IMG/VR virus record: IMGVR_UViG_3300043395_001598
Coordinates: 1 to 27,478 of that record
Origin: a virus
Reading direction: 5' to 3' (one strand)
Length of the DNA stretch: 27,478 nucleotides
The notes under the pieces: generated by a model
Seen by the model: the letters and a program-made list of their open reading frames with translations, nothing else
What the model was told of the DNA's origin: nothing
Database searches by the model: none
Program-made: the position numbers and the translations under genes
Shown here: one piece after another, positions 6,041-13,660 of the stretch
Layout of the letters: each line of letters starts with the position of its first letter
Position numbering within the stretch: the stretch's first letter is position 1

Positions 6041-7387
6041 GTGAACCTTGCAATGTCCGATCTATCCAAGCTCCACGCGGGGCTTCTCTTCTGTCTCCAT
6101 CAGCACCCCCAGTTGCGCATTAGCCAACTTCACATGCTGTTGACCATTGCCCTCAAGCCTGGCCAAACCCAGACCGAGCTGGCGATGGCCTGCGATCTGA
6201 CCCTCTCCGCCGTCTCTCGGGCGATGGATGTTCTGGGTAGTTCCGGGAGGCGAGACAAGATCAGCTCTGCCCGTATGGGTTGGGTTGAAACCCGCAGGAA
6301 CCAAGATGACGACCGGATTTTGCAGGTTTATCTAACCAAAAAGGCCACGAGTTTGTATCACTATTGGAGGCAATGGTTTATGGCAGTTCGATTCTGCCCA
6401 GATCGGAACAGGTGGAGAGTGCAGTTCAAGCGTGATGGAAAGCGCATCAGCAGGGACTTCCTCACCGAACGGGAGGCCGCGGAGTGGGAAGCGGGGGCTA
6501 ACCCAAAGGATCCCAGCCCCGTCCTGGAGGTGCGCCAACAGCGCCACCAAGAGGGCACCCTGGGCGACATGGTGCGGGTCTGCGCCAGTGCTGATTGGGC
6601 CGGTAAGGATCCCAGCCAGCTGGAGAACGCAGCCCGTCTGGCCAAGCTGATGGGACCCCGTACTCACGTCAGCGAGTTGACCATGCGGCGGCTGGATGAC
6701 CTAGTGGAGGACCTGCGGGCCAGTGGCCTCAGCAACACCACCATTAAGAAGTACATCAGCGCTGTCAGCGTGATGTTGAAGCGGGCCTGCCGTCTTGGGT
6801 ACATCGCGGCCATGCCGTTGATGCCCGAGAAGCGCACCCTCAAATCACCAGAGCCCCGTGATTTGGTGATCCGTGATGAGTGGATGGCTGCCCTATTGGA
6901 TGCCCTGGAGCGCAAGGAGAACCGGCTCTCGCTGGGCCTCACCATTTTTCTGCGTGAGATGGGTTGCCGTGTTGGTGAAGCTCTTGACCTGACATGGGAC
7001 CGGATTGACCTGGCCAAAGGCGAGGTTCAGTTCGTCAAAACCAAGGGCGCCATGCCCCGCAGGCTGCCACTCACCAAGCCTGCCCTTGGTGTGGTCAAAA
7101 CCATGCAGGCGCGGGGCCTGGAGACGGTGTTCCCGATCCATTACGGCACGTTCCTGTTGCACTACAGCGATGCCAAACATGAGGCCTGCGATCGGCTGGG
7201 CCTCGGCCCCACGGTCCGCAAGGAATGGGTCATCCATACCCTGCGGCACACCCGGATCACGGAGTTAGCTGCCAATGGCCACGCTGCTCCGGCCATTCAG
7301 GCATGGGCTGGGCACAAGTCGCTGTCAGTGACGCAGCGGTACATTCACGCTGCTGGTATCAACTTGGCATCCCTGGCACACTGTTGA
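6041..7387 (+). CDS. int: MarR-like domain fused in frame to tyrosine-recombinase integrase (448 aa)
   Basis: Site-specific recombinase for insertion into and excision from the host chromosome. Residues about 5-110 are a MarR-type winged helix: GQTQTELAMACDLTLSAVSR is the helix-turn-helix and RRNQDDDRILQVYLT the wing. From 114 on it is a complete integrase: an arm-binding strand domain (about 114-150), a core-binding helical domain (about 170-265) and a catalytic domain with Arg310, Lys333 or Lys335, His399, Arg402, His425 and nucleophile Tyr434 (HTLRHT and RYIH boxes). A strong GGAGG at 6366-6370 lies 9 nt before Met114 (ATG 6380), so a separate 335-aa integrase could also be made. The outer start may be GTG 6041 or ATG 6053. 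It stands directly before the candidate attP and the RNA polymerase, as in integrase-bearing cyanopodoviruses. Confidence 0.92.
   Translation: MNLAMSDLSKLHAGLLFCLHQHPQLRISQLHMLLTIALKPGQTQTELAMACDLTLSAVSRAMDVLGSSGRRDKISSARMGWVETRRNQDDDRILQVYLTKKATSLYHYWRQWFMAVRFCPDRNRWRVQFKRDGKRISRDFLTEREAAEWEAGANPKDPSPVLEVRQQRHQEGTLGDMVRVCASADWAGKDPSQLENAARLAKLMGPRTHVSELTMRRLDDLVEDLRASGLSNTTIKKYISAVSVMLKRACRLGYIAAMPLMPEKRTLKSPEPRDLVIRDEWMAALLDALERKENRLSLGLTIFLREMGCRVGEALDLTWDRIDLAKGEVQFVKTKGAMPRRLPLTKPALGVVKTMQARGLETVFPIHYGTFLLHYSDAKHEACDRLGLGPTVRKEWVIHTLRHTRITELAANGHAAPAIQAWAGHKSLSVTQRYIHAAGINLASLAHC
6042..6053 (+). promoter_or_regulatory. ACCTTGYA leader motif before the MarR-integrase gene
   Basis: TGAACCTTGCAA runs directly into ATG 6053, exactly as in the minus-strand copy at 2479-2468. 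No clear hairpin precedes this copy. A TTGACC box is at 6012-6017, but the matching -10 is poor. Confidence 0.45.
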
Positions 7388-7392
7388 ACGCT

Positions 7393-7438
7393 GTCTCATG
7401 TTTGAGACGCATGGTGCATTGTGCACCAGGGTGCACCA
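7393..7438. repeat. Inverted and direct repeats beside attP, candidate integrase arm sites
   Basis: A 6-bp hairpin GTCTCA-TGTT-TGAGAC lies at 7393-7408. It is followed by TGGTGCA (7412-7418), its inverse TGCACCA (7422-7428), and TGCACCA again (7432-7438). Three copies of one heptamer within 30 bp, between the integrase stop and the attP core, fit protein-binding arm sites. Confidence 0.5.
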
Positions 7439-7473
7439 ACAAAACCCTGAGGGGGTCTAGCAATCTGGCGAAT

Positions 7474-7492
7474 GCAGCGGACTCATAATCCG
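7474..7492. other. Candidate attP core resembling a CAU-anticodon tRNA arm
   Basis: GCAGCGGACTCATAATCCG has the form of a tRNA anticodon arm: stem CGGA/TCCG around the loop CTCATAA with anticodon CAT. This matches elongator tRNA-Met or tRNA-Ile2. No acceptor or T arm fits around it, so it is not a tRNA gene. Its position just 3' of the integrase gene is where cyanopodovirus attP sites are known. Integration at a host tRNA gene would put integrase and RNA polymerase at opposite prophage ends. Confidence 0.6.
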
Positions 7493-7555
7493 AGGCAAGA
7501 TTGACAGAACGCAAATACCAGGCCCTATCAGGGATTTCCACTGAGATCTCTGAGA

Positions 7556-9943
7556 ATGCCCGATCAACAGTTGAACGCCGTCAAGGAGCCCCTGCACCAA
7601 CAGCTGGAGCTGGAATCCTGGTGCAGAAGTACAGGTGCAGACCGCATCCTTTCCACCAAGTGGGAGAAGGGTGCCAGCGGCACATTGACTCAACGCTTGG
7701 CCACTCTTTACCTGGAAAAAGTGCTGGAGATCTATGACAAATCTCACCGCACACCAGGCCGACAACAACACATCTGGGCGTTGATGAGTGACAAGAAAAG
7801 TGTTATTCATGTTGCCCTTGAAACCCTGGCCTATGTCATAGGCAACCTCAACGAGGAACGCCCCTTCACACAGCTCGCCACAACCATCGGTAAACGGGCT
7901 GAATACGTGCTCTGGCTACAGCACCCCCAATGGGGCAAATCCATGCACCTACAGGGCCTCAAGCTGGCCACCAACAACGACCTGAACATGGGCTTGGTGC
8001 GTAAGCGCCTCATCGATCAGGGCTTCCGTAAGGCCGCGGCCTATCACCCCCTCAAGCACGTTGAGCGTGCTGCCCTCGGTGCCTTCTTTATCGAGTGCAT
8101 TGCCGAGAGCACCAAGATGGTGGAGGTGGTGATGAAAACGGTGCACCGCAAGCGGCACCGCTGGGTTCGCTACACACCCCTCTACTGGCAGTTCCTGGAC
8201 CGGTGGAAGGATGCCGTGACCATGTTCCGGCCCCTCTACATGCCGATGATGGTGCCGCCCAGGGAGTGGACTGGGCACACCGGTGGTGGGTACCTGAGCA
8301 TCGCCACCCAGGTCAGCCCGGTGGATTGGGCACGCTGGCCTGAGGTGAGCAAGCGGATGCAACCCTGCGTTCTGGACAGCATCAACCTGCTGCAGGACCA
8401 GCCCTATCAGATCGATGAAATTCAGATGGGGCTGCTCGAAGCCTGTTGGAACTTGGGCCACCAGGTGGGCAGCGTCCCATCCAGACATCGCATTCCGGAA
8501 CCGGTTGACAATGAGTACAAGGTGAAGGGCCTGGGTCCCAGCGCCTACTGGAAAGCGGTCTGGAAATGGAAGTCAGATCAGCGCCGTGACGGTGAACGCA
8601 GCCGAATCGTGAACACCCTGGTTGCACACCGCCGCCTCGGTGATGCCCGGCCCCTCTGGTTTGTCCATCACATGGATCACCGTGGCCGGGTGTACAGCCG
8701 TGGATCACAGCTCAACATCCAAGGTCCCGATCACCAGCGATCGTTGATGCAGTTCGATGAACGCAGCCCGATCAAGGGGCATGAACGGGAGTTTGCCTGG
8801 AGTCTGGGCGGTGCACTGGGCCTCGCGCCGGATCCCAAAGAACGGGAGCGGTACCTGGACACGATGAGCGCAGCCATCGTCAAGGCGGGCAACGATCCCC
8901 TCGGCAGCCTTGCCTACTGGGCTGACGTGAAGGAACCGTGGCGGTTCATCCAGCTGTGCCGTGACTGGGCCAGCTACATCGAGAACCCTGGATACCAGAG
9001 CGGCACCATCCACTGGTTGGATCAAACCTGCTCCGGCTGGGGACACGTGGCTTGCCTGACCGGTGATGCCCAGCTGGCCCAGTACACCAATGTCACAGGC
9101 CGTGCCTCGGCTGACCTGTACACCGGCCTCGGGAAGCTGGTGGTGGCCCGGTTGAAGTGGATCAACGAGAACGAGGAGATGGATGAGCGCCGCACCAAGG
9201 CTGTGACCTGGTGGTGCAAGCACGTGATCCCCCGTTCGTTGTGGAAGAAGGTGCTGATGCCGATCATCTATGGCCGCAGCTACCTGTCCCTGGCTGACAC
9301 CATCAAGCTGTACTTGAGGGATGAGGTGGAGGACTTCCTCACCGAGGAAGGACTGCGCATTGTGGACCTGGCTCTGGTGTTGGCCACGATCACAACCAAG
9401 GTGGTGAATGAAGCACTGCCCAACGTGCGTGATCTGTCGCGCTGGCTCACCCAGTTGAGCAACATGCAGATCGATGCCGGTCATCGGGCGTACTGGTTCA
9501 CACCCAATGGACTGGCGGTTGAGTGTTATCAGTCCGATAGCAGGCAGGATCAGATCGAGTTAGCCCTCGGCAGGCGCACCATCTCAGTGGGTGTGCGGGA
9601 TGCCACGGGTTGCCCGGTCAATAAGCGGCGCACCAGCCGGAAACTTGTGCCTGATTTTGTGCACAGCATGGATGCTGCATTCCTGCAGCGGTTCGTTGCT
9701 CATTGGGCAACGTATGACCATCCGATTGCAACGGTTCATGACTGTTTTGGCACCACGCTGGAGCACGTCGGAACGCTGCAGTCAGAGCTGAATGATCAGT
9801 GGCATCGGTTCTATTCCGTAGACCACCTGACGAGGCACCAGGGCATGGTTGAGATGGTGCTCGGGAAGGAGGTGCCAGCACCCCCGATTGTGGGGACGCT
9901 GGACCGGAGCAAGGTGGGGGAAAACCCATTCCTCTTCAGTTGA
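7556..9943 (+). CDS. T7-like single-subunit DNA-directed RNA polymerase (795 aa)
   Basis: Transcribes middle and late phage genes from phage promoters. Hallmarks of the family: motif A MDHRGRVYS with catalytic Asp374; LDQTCSGWGH, matching the T7 LDGSCSGIQH segment; motif B KKVLMPIIYG with Lys564 and Tyr572 at the same 8-residue spacing as T7 Lys631 and Tyr639; PDFVHSMDAAFL; and motif C HDCFGTT with catalytic Asp729 (T7 HDSFGT, Cys replacing Ser). It is somewhat shorter than T7 RNA polymerase (883 aa), with the loss mostly before motif A. The C-terminus ends NPFLFS, a relative of the T7 FAFA foot. It stands just after the attP, with TTGACA at 7501 but no good -10. Confidence 0.96.
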   Translation: MPDQQLNAVKEPLHQQLELESWCRSTGADRILSTKWEKGASGTLTQRLATLYLEKVLEIYDKSHRTPGRQQHIWALMSDKKSVIHVALETLAYVIGNLNEERPFTQLATTIGKRAEYVLWLQHPQWGKSMHLQGLKLATNNDLNMGLVRKRLIDQGFRKAAAYHPLKHVERAALGAFFIECIAESTKMVEVVMKTVHRKRHRWVRYTPLYWQFLDRWKDAVTMFRPLYMPMMVPPREWTGHTGGGYLSIATQVSPVDWARWPEVSKRMQPCVLDSINLLQDQPYQIDEIQMGLLEACWNLGHQVGSVPSRHRIPEPVDNEYKVKGLGPSAYWKAVWKWKSDQRRDGERSRIVNTLVAHRRLGDARPLWFVHHMDHRGRVYSRGSQLNIQGPDHQRSLMQFDERSPIKGHEREFAWSLGGALGLAPDPKERERYLDTMSAAIVKAGNDPLGSLAYWADVKEPWRFIQLCRDWASYIENPGYQSGTIHWLDQTCSGWGHVACLTGDAQLAQYTNVTGRASADLYTGLGKLVVARLKWINENEEMDERRTKAVTWWCKHVIPRSLWKKVLMPIIYGRSYLSLADTIKLYLRDEVEDFLTEEGLRIVDLALVLATITTKVVNEALPNVRDLSRWLTQLSNMQIDAGHRAYWFTPNGLAVECYQSDSRQDQIELALGRRTISVGVRDATGCPVNKRRTSRKLVPDFVHSMDAAFLQRFVAHWATYDHPIATVHDCFGTTLEHVGTLQSELNDQWHRFYSVDHLTRHQGMVEMVLGKEVPAPPIVGTLDRSKVGENPFLFS

Positions 9944-9967
9944 CAGCATTCAACAACGTCGTATCAT
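9940..9967 (+). promoter_or_regulatory. Candidate sigma-70-type promoter upstream of SSB
   Basis: TTGACA (9940-9945), a 16-bp spacer and TATCAT (9962-9967, 5 of 6 match to TATAAT). The -35 overlaps the stop region of the RNA polymerase gene. This would let host polymerase read the replication genes independently. Confidence 0.5.
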
Positions 9968-9982
9968 TCATGCAGCGGGCAT

Positions 9983-10009
9983 TGAGGCACGAGTGTGGTA
10001 CTCGCCTCA
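9983..10009 (+). repeat. Hairpin in the SSB leader
   Basis: TGAGG-CA-CGAGT (9983-9994) pairs with ACTCG-CCTCA (10000-10009) as a 10-bp stem with a 2-nt bulge and loop GTGGT. It resembles the TGAGGCA/TGCCTCA hairpin before the first early gene and the GAGGC/GCCTC hairpin before the capsid gene. It may be an RNA processing site or a phage promoter neighbourhood. Confidence 0.5.
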
Positions 10010-10050
10010 TGTAAGTCCCGCCGCCCACAGTTCACTCATCGTTACCCAAC

Positions 10051-10644
10051 TTGGCACCTAAACACGTCACCCCTCTGGGCACCATCGTCTTCGGCGCTCT
10101 CTGTGATCCCCGCGAAAACCCCAACAGCGGAAAGATCGAATGGAACCTTGGATTTGTTCTATCCCTGGCTGACTCTGAGCCCCTGATGGAGGCCATCGAG
10201 CAGGCCCTGGCTGATAAGCGTGCATCCGATGCTCGCTTCCCTGCCACCAACGACAAGCTCAAGATGCCCTACCGCATGAGCACCAAGAAGCTGGAAGACG
10301 GCAGCCGCGAAGACGATCCAGACAACCTGCTCTGGAACTTCAAGCGGATGGCCCAGTACCGCACCAAGACAGGCGACATCAAGAACAACACCCGCCCGTC
10401 CATCTATGACAGCCGCGGCATGGTAGTCACAGAGTCCGTCAGCTCCATCCCCGGCGGCACCACCGGCAAGGTGATCTTTGAGGTGTACTGCTACGACATG
10501 CCCGGCACCAAGGGCGTGCAGCTTCAGCTCCTGGGTTTCCAGATCGCTCAGCTGAAGACCACCCAGGTAGAACTGCAACCCATTGAGGGTGGCTGGATCA
10601 GCGAAGAAGCTGACCCGATCGCTGCTGCTCTGGCTGCCAGCTGA
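10051..10644 (+). CDS. Single-stranded DNA-binding protein, T7 gp2.5-like (197 aa)
   Basis: Coats ssDNA during replication and recombination and, in T7, contacts helicase and polymerase. The N-terminus MAPKHVTPLGTIVFGALCDP and the central KMPYRMSTKKLEDG segment fit the OB-fold of this family. The C-terminus is acidic only in part (ISEEADPIAAALAAS), unlike the long acidic tail of T7 gp2.5. No in-frame ATG precedes the conserved start, so I use TTG 10051; no Shine-Dalgarno is visible. It is the first gene of the replication module, preceded by a promoter candidate and a hairpin, and it overlaps the next gene by one base (TGATG). Confidence 0.85.
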   Translation: MAPKHVTPLGTIVFGALCDPRENPNSGKIEWNLGFVLSLADSEPLMEAIEQALADKRASDARFPATNDKLKMPYRMSTKKLEDGSREDDPDNLLWNFKRMAQYRTKTGDIKNNTRPSIYDSRGMVVTESVSSIPGGTTGKVIFEVYCYDMPGTKGVQLQLLGFQIAQLKTTQVELQPIEGGWISEEADPIAAALAAS

Positions 10645-11186
10645 TGCTCGATCGCTACAACAGGCGGCTCCGGTCCCGCAAGGATCGTGAACACCGGTCC
10701 CAGTTGGAGCAACAGGTGGAGGAGGCTCTGGTATCCCAGGGCCTCGCCCCCCAGTACGAAACGGAAAAGTTCTCCTACGTCCTGCACCGCAAGTACACAC
10801 CCGACTTCAAGGTGGGTGAGGTGTACGTGGAGGTGAAGGGATGGTGGCCATCGGCGGAACGCACCAAGTTCCTCGCGGTGATCATGAACAACCCTGGCCT
10901 GCCCATCTTTGTTGCACTTCAACGTCCTCATCTGACGTTGAGCAAACAAAGCAAGACCACTTATGCCCAGTGGTGCACTAAGCACGGCATTGCCTGGTGC
11001 CCCATCCCCATCCCACCTGACTTCATGCAGCAATGGCTGAACGGTGCACGTCCCACCTTCCATGTCCCGGCCCCGAATGCGAAAGCACAGACGCAGCGAC
11101 TCAGTACCCAGACGGTTCTGTTTTCTGCTTCTCCTGTCAACAGCGGTACACAGCTGACGGAAAACCTTGGAACAACAGATCAATGA
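10644..11186 (+). CDS. Endonuclease I, T7 gp3-like Holliday junction resolvase (180 aa)
   Basis: Resolves branched DNA and, in T7, degrades host DNA. The active-site pattern YTPDF-x5-VYVEVKGWW at about residues 52-69 is the family signature (Asp, then Glu-x-Lys; T7 Asp55, Glu65, Lys67). Residues about 131-180 have an odd composition (Pro, Thr, Gln-rich) and are encoded by DNA that also encodes the primase zinc finger in another frame. T7 gp3 has 149 residues, so this tail is an extension. Its stop codon sits in an ATGA with the internal Met51 codon of the primase-helicase. It starts at TGATG after SSB. Confidence 0.9.
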   Translation: MLDRYNRRLRSRKDREHRSQLEQQVEEALVSQGLAPQYETEKFSYVLHRKYTPDFKVGEVYVEVKGWWPSAERTKFLAVIMNNPGLPIFVALQRPHLTLSKQSKTTYAQWCTKHGIAWCPIPIPPDFMQQWLNGARPTFHVPAPNAKAQTQRLSTQTVLFSASPVNSGTQLTENLGTTDQ

Positions 11187-12694
11187 GCCTGCTTGATGAG
11201 TTCAAATCCAAGAACATTAGGACTGACGCGCCAGCCGCCAAGTCGTCCCTGATCACATCAACTCCATTTATCACCCCGGTTCGTGGCATCACTGAGCGAA
11301 CAACTCGCTTGTATGACTACGGCGTTGGCAAGTACAGGCAGGAGGGGGCGCATGTCGCCAACCTCCGGGACAGCAACGGCCTGGTGGTTGCCCAGAAGAT
11401 CCGTTATGGCGACAAGAAGTTTGCCGTCATTGGAGAGGGTGACCAAGACAAGCTCCAGATGTTTGGCCAGCACATTGGAAGCGAAGGCACCTTGGTCATC
11501 ACCGAGGGTGAGCTTGATGCCATGTCGGTGCATGAGGCACTCACCCTCCGCCGCATCAAAGGGAACTATGTAGTTGTTTCACTGATCAATGGGGTGGGCT
11601 CGGCCAAGAAGAACACCACAGCACAACTGTCCTGGATCCTCGGGTTCAAGCGGGTGGTGGTGTTCATGGACATGGATGACCCAGGCCGCAAGGCTGCTGC
11701 CACTATTGCCGAGCTGGTTGGCCCTACTGCTGCTGTGGTCGGTGCCTTCCCTTACAAGGACGCCAATGAAGCATGGCAAGCCCATGACCACCAGGCAATT
11801 CTCGATGCCGTCAACAACGCCAAGATCCAGCGTCCTGACGCCATCATCCACGCGCCCGATCTCCTGGAGAGGGTGCTCAAGCCAGAGCGCAGGCAGGGTC
11901 TGCCATTTCCATGGAAAGGCTGGAACAAGGTCACCGAGGGGATGAAGCCCGGCCAGCTGATCATGATCAGTGGTGGCACCGGGATTGGGAAATCCCTGTT
12001 CACCCGCAGCATCGCGCTGGATCTCTGCCGCAACGGCACCAACGTGGCGTACATCGGCCTGGAGGAGAGCTGCGAAACCAGCCTGGAGCGGATGCTGTCA
12101 GAGCAGATGCAAACCCCGCTCTACCGGGATACCCCGGAGCAACGTGCACTGCGCGATCCGGAGGAGATCAAGGCCGCACTCGATCAGTTTGCCGGCCACC
12201 TGTATCTGTTGGATAAGTTCGGCAGCGATGACTTCGACTCTTTTGTTGCCACCGTTAAACATTACGTGCTGGCTGAGCAATGCCCGGTCATTGTCCTAGA
12301 TCACTTCTCATTGTTGGCTGATGGTATTTCCCTTGCTACTGATCAGCGGCGGGCTATTGATCGTTGCATCAAAGATCTCAAGACGCTCTGTGTTGAACTC
12401 AACTTCACCATGCTCGTCGTCTGCCACCTATCGAGATCGACAGGCATTGGCAAACCGCATGAAGAAGGAGGCGAGCCCACACTTGCCGAACTACGAGGAT
12501 CTCATTCCCTAGCGCAGATCCCCGACACGATCGTGATGCTGGTTCGCAACCCTAGGGCAGAGGATTCACGCGAGGCTAACACTACTCATTGCTGGATCAA
12601 AAAGAACCGCGTGACTGGGGTGCTTGGTGAGATGTCCAAGCTTGAGTATCACCCAAGGCTTTGTGTTTTCACCGAAACAGAGGTGGCTGTATGA
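11033..12694 (+). CDS. Primase-helicase, T7 gp4-like (553 aa)
   Basis: Makes RNA primers and unwinds the fork. An N-terminal zinc ribbon has Cys11, Cys16, Cys32 and Cys35. The TOPRIM domain has EGELD (158-162) and DMDDPGR (213-219). The RecA-like helicase domain has Walker A GGTGIGKS (314-321), a Walker B region CPVIVLDHFSLL and LVVCHLSR, as in T7 gp4. The length is close to the 566 aa of T7. The first 51 codons overlap the gp3-like gene by 154 nt. Met51 (ATG 11183) lies directly after the zinc ribbon and overlaps the gp3 stop as ATGA, so a short form like T7 gp4B is likely. It overlaps the next gene by ATGA as well. Confidence 0.95.
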   Translation: MAERCTSHLPCPGPECESTDAATQYPDGSVFCFSCQQRYTADGKPWNNRSMSLLDEFKSKNIRTDAPAAKSSLITSTPFITPVRGITERTTRLYDYGVGKYRQEGAHVANLRDSNGLVVAQKIRYGDKKFAVIGEGDQDKLQMFGQHIGSEGTLVITEGELDAMSVHEALTLRRIKGNYVVVSLINGVGSAKKNTTAQLSWILGFKRVVVFMDMDDPGRKAAATIAELVGPTAAVVGAFPYKDANEAWQAHDHQAILDAVNNAKIQRPDAIIHAPDLLERVLKPERRQGLPFPWKGWNKVTEGMKPGQLIMISGGTGIGKSLFTRSIALDLCRNGTNVAYIGLEESCETSLERMLSEQMQTPLYRDTPEQRALRDPEEIKAALDQFAGHLYLLDKFGSDDFDSFVATVKHYVLAEQCPVIVLDHFSLLADGISLATDQRRAIDRCIKDLKTLCVELNFTMLVVCHLSRSTGIGKPHEEGGEPTLAELRGSHSLAQIPDTIVMLVRNPRAEDSREANTTHCWIKKNRVTGVLGEMSKLEYHPRLCVFTETEVAV

Positions 12695-13194
12695 CCAGAA
12701 TAGTTTCCACTACGTGCTCGCAATGTGGCCTTGCAAAAACCAGCTACACCCGACCATCCGATGGCCGGGTTGAGTGGAGATGCTATCCGTGCCACAACGA
12801 AAAGATGAGGGCGCTTTACGCCTCTTCTCCAGAGCGCCGAGCAAGCGTGGCTGCAGCAAGAAAGCGAAGACGCGCCATCCCTGAGAAACGAGCCCTGGAA
12901 TCCAGGCAATTCAAGGAGGCTCACCTTCGCCGCAGGTTTGGTATTGGGCTGAAAGACTACGAGGCATTGCTTGAAAAGCAGGGAGGCAAGTGCGCTGTTT
13001 GCAGTAGCACCAACGCAAAGGCGCCGAAAGGTGGCAGTGCCTTCCATGTAGACCACTGCCATCAAACGGGAAACATCCGCGGCTTGCTTTGCTTTGACTG
13101 CAACAGCGGGATAGGGAAACTAGGCGACAACCTTGAGGGCCTCATGCGGGCGGTCCGCTACTTAGAGGCCATTGAAAACCACGCTGCCTTCTAG
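12691..13194 (+). CDS. Endonuclease VII-like HNH nuclease (167 aa)
   Basis: The C-terminal half has the recombination endonuclease VII signature: CAVC, then HVDHCH (the His-Asp-His catalytic core) and CFDCN. The two Cys pairs bind structural zinc. The N-terminus has a second probable zinc site (CSQCG and CYPCHN) and a basic helical linker rich in Arg/Ala (VAAARKRRRAIPEKRAL). Start ATG 12691 forms an ATGA overlap with the helicase stop; the frame is open upstream to a TTG at 12661. T4 endonuclease VII resolves branched DNA, but many such stand-alone genes are mobile HNH nucleases. It stands where T7-like phages carry DNA polymerase. Confidence 0.85.
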   Translation: MTRIVSTTCSQCGLAKTSYTRPSDGRVEWRCYPCHNEKMRALYASSPERRASVAAARKRRRAIPEKRALESRQFKEAHLRRRFGIGLKDYEALLEKQGGKCAVCSSTNAKAPKGGSAFHVDHCHQTGNIRGLLCFDCNSGIGKLGDNLEGLMRAVRYLEAIENHAAF

Positions 13195-13196
13195 CC

Positions 13197-13457
13197 ATGG
13201 AGTACATCCACCCAGAGTACATTCATCCAAAATACCTGACAACTGAACCGTTGCCCGACGGTTACTACCGAATCTCTGGCCAGTACATCAACGACCTTTA
13301 TGACCATGCCATCCAAAACTTCAACGAACAATCCGCCAAGTGGGAAAAAGGGAGCTACCCCTACACCTACGCTCAAGCCTTCTGGAACGGATACGGAGCA
13401 GCCATGGCAGGACTCAGGGATTGCGCAAGACAATTCCCTGTTGATCCGCAGGTGTAG
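13197..13457 (+). CDS. Hypothetical protein (86 aa)
   Basis: Starts with a short internal repeat EYIHPEYIHPKY, then an aromatic-rich helical body (YYRISGQYINDLYDHAIQNF, YTYAQAFWNGYGAAMAGL). No family recognised. ATG lies 2 nt after the HNH stop, so it belongs to the same operon. An overlapping frame (13300 on) reads as protein only in its last 65 codons, which I list as a separate gene. Confidence 0.65.
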   Translation: MEYIHPEYIHPKYLTTEPLPDGYYRISGQYINDLYDHAIQNFNEQSAKWEKGSYPYTYAQAFWNGYGAAMAGLRDCARQFPVDPQV

Positions 13458-13461
13458 TGAC

Positions 13462-13656
13462 GTGTACTGGTTTCCAGATTCGCGCTATGGCCTTAGCCAC
13501 ACTCACCGTATGGCTCAAGTCTTTCTTGAATTGGCCAACGAAATTGAAACGTGGGCACCGGACAAGAGAGAAGCTCCGCTCTGTTATCGGACGGTGCTGG
13601 ATGTCGCTGACCGTTTACGCAGGCACGCCGTTGAACGAAAGCCACTGGATCAGTGA
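13462..13656 (+). CDS. Hypothetical protein, GTG start (64 aa)
   Basis: The sequence after GTG 13462 is YWFPDSRYGLSHTHRMAQVF, then LELANEIETWAPDKREAP and a helix TVLDVADRLRRHAVERK. This end reads like short phage proteins with a leucine-rich helix. The frame is open further upstream, but that part (13300-13461) is Pro/Thr/Ser-rich and shadows the previous gene. AGGTG precedes the GTG at a suitable distance, and the gene begins 4 nt after the previous stop. No function assigned. Confidence 0.5.
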   Translation: MYWFPDSRYGLSHTHRMAQVFLELANEIETWAPDKREAPLCYRTVLDVADRLRRHAVERKPLDQ

Positions 13657-13660
13657 CACG

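Noticed and set aside
7450-7525. A complete tRNA gene around the CAT anticodon-like arm
   Set aside because: Only the anticodon arm fits; there is no pairing acceptor stem and no T arm with a TTC-A/GA-type loop. An attP remnant explains it better.
8705-9484. Long antisense open frame (259 codons) within the RNA polymerase gene
   Set aside because: It is opposite a clearly conserved polymerase gene with intact motifs; GC-rich codon use produces such shadows.
13300-13461. N-terminal part of the frame ending at 13656
   Set aside because: Pro/Thr/Ser-rich shadow of the 86-aa gene; the protein-like part begins at GTG 13462.
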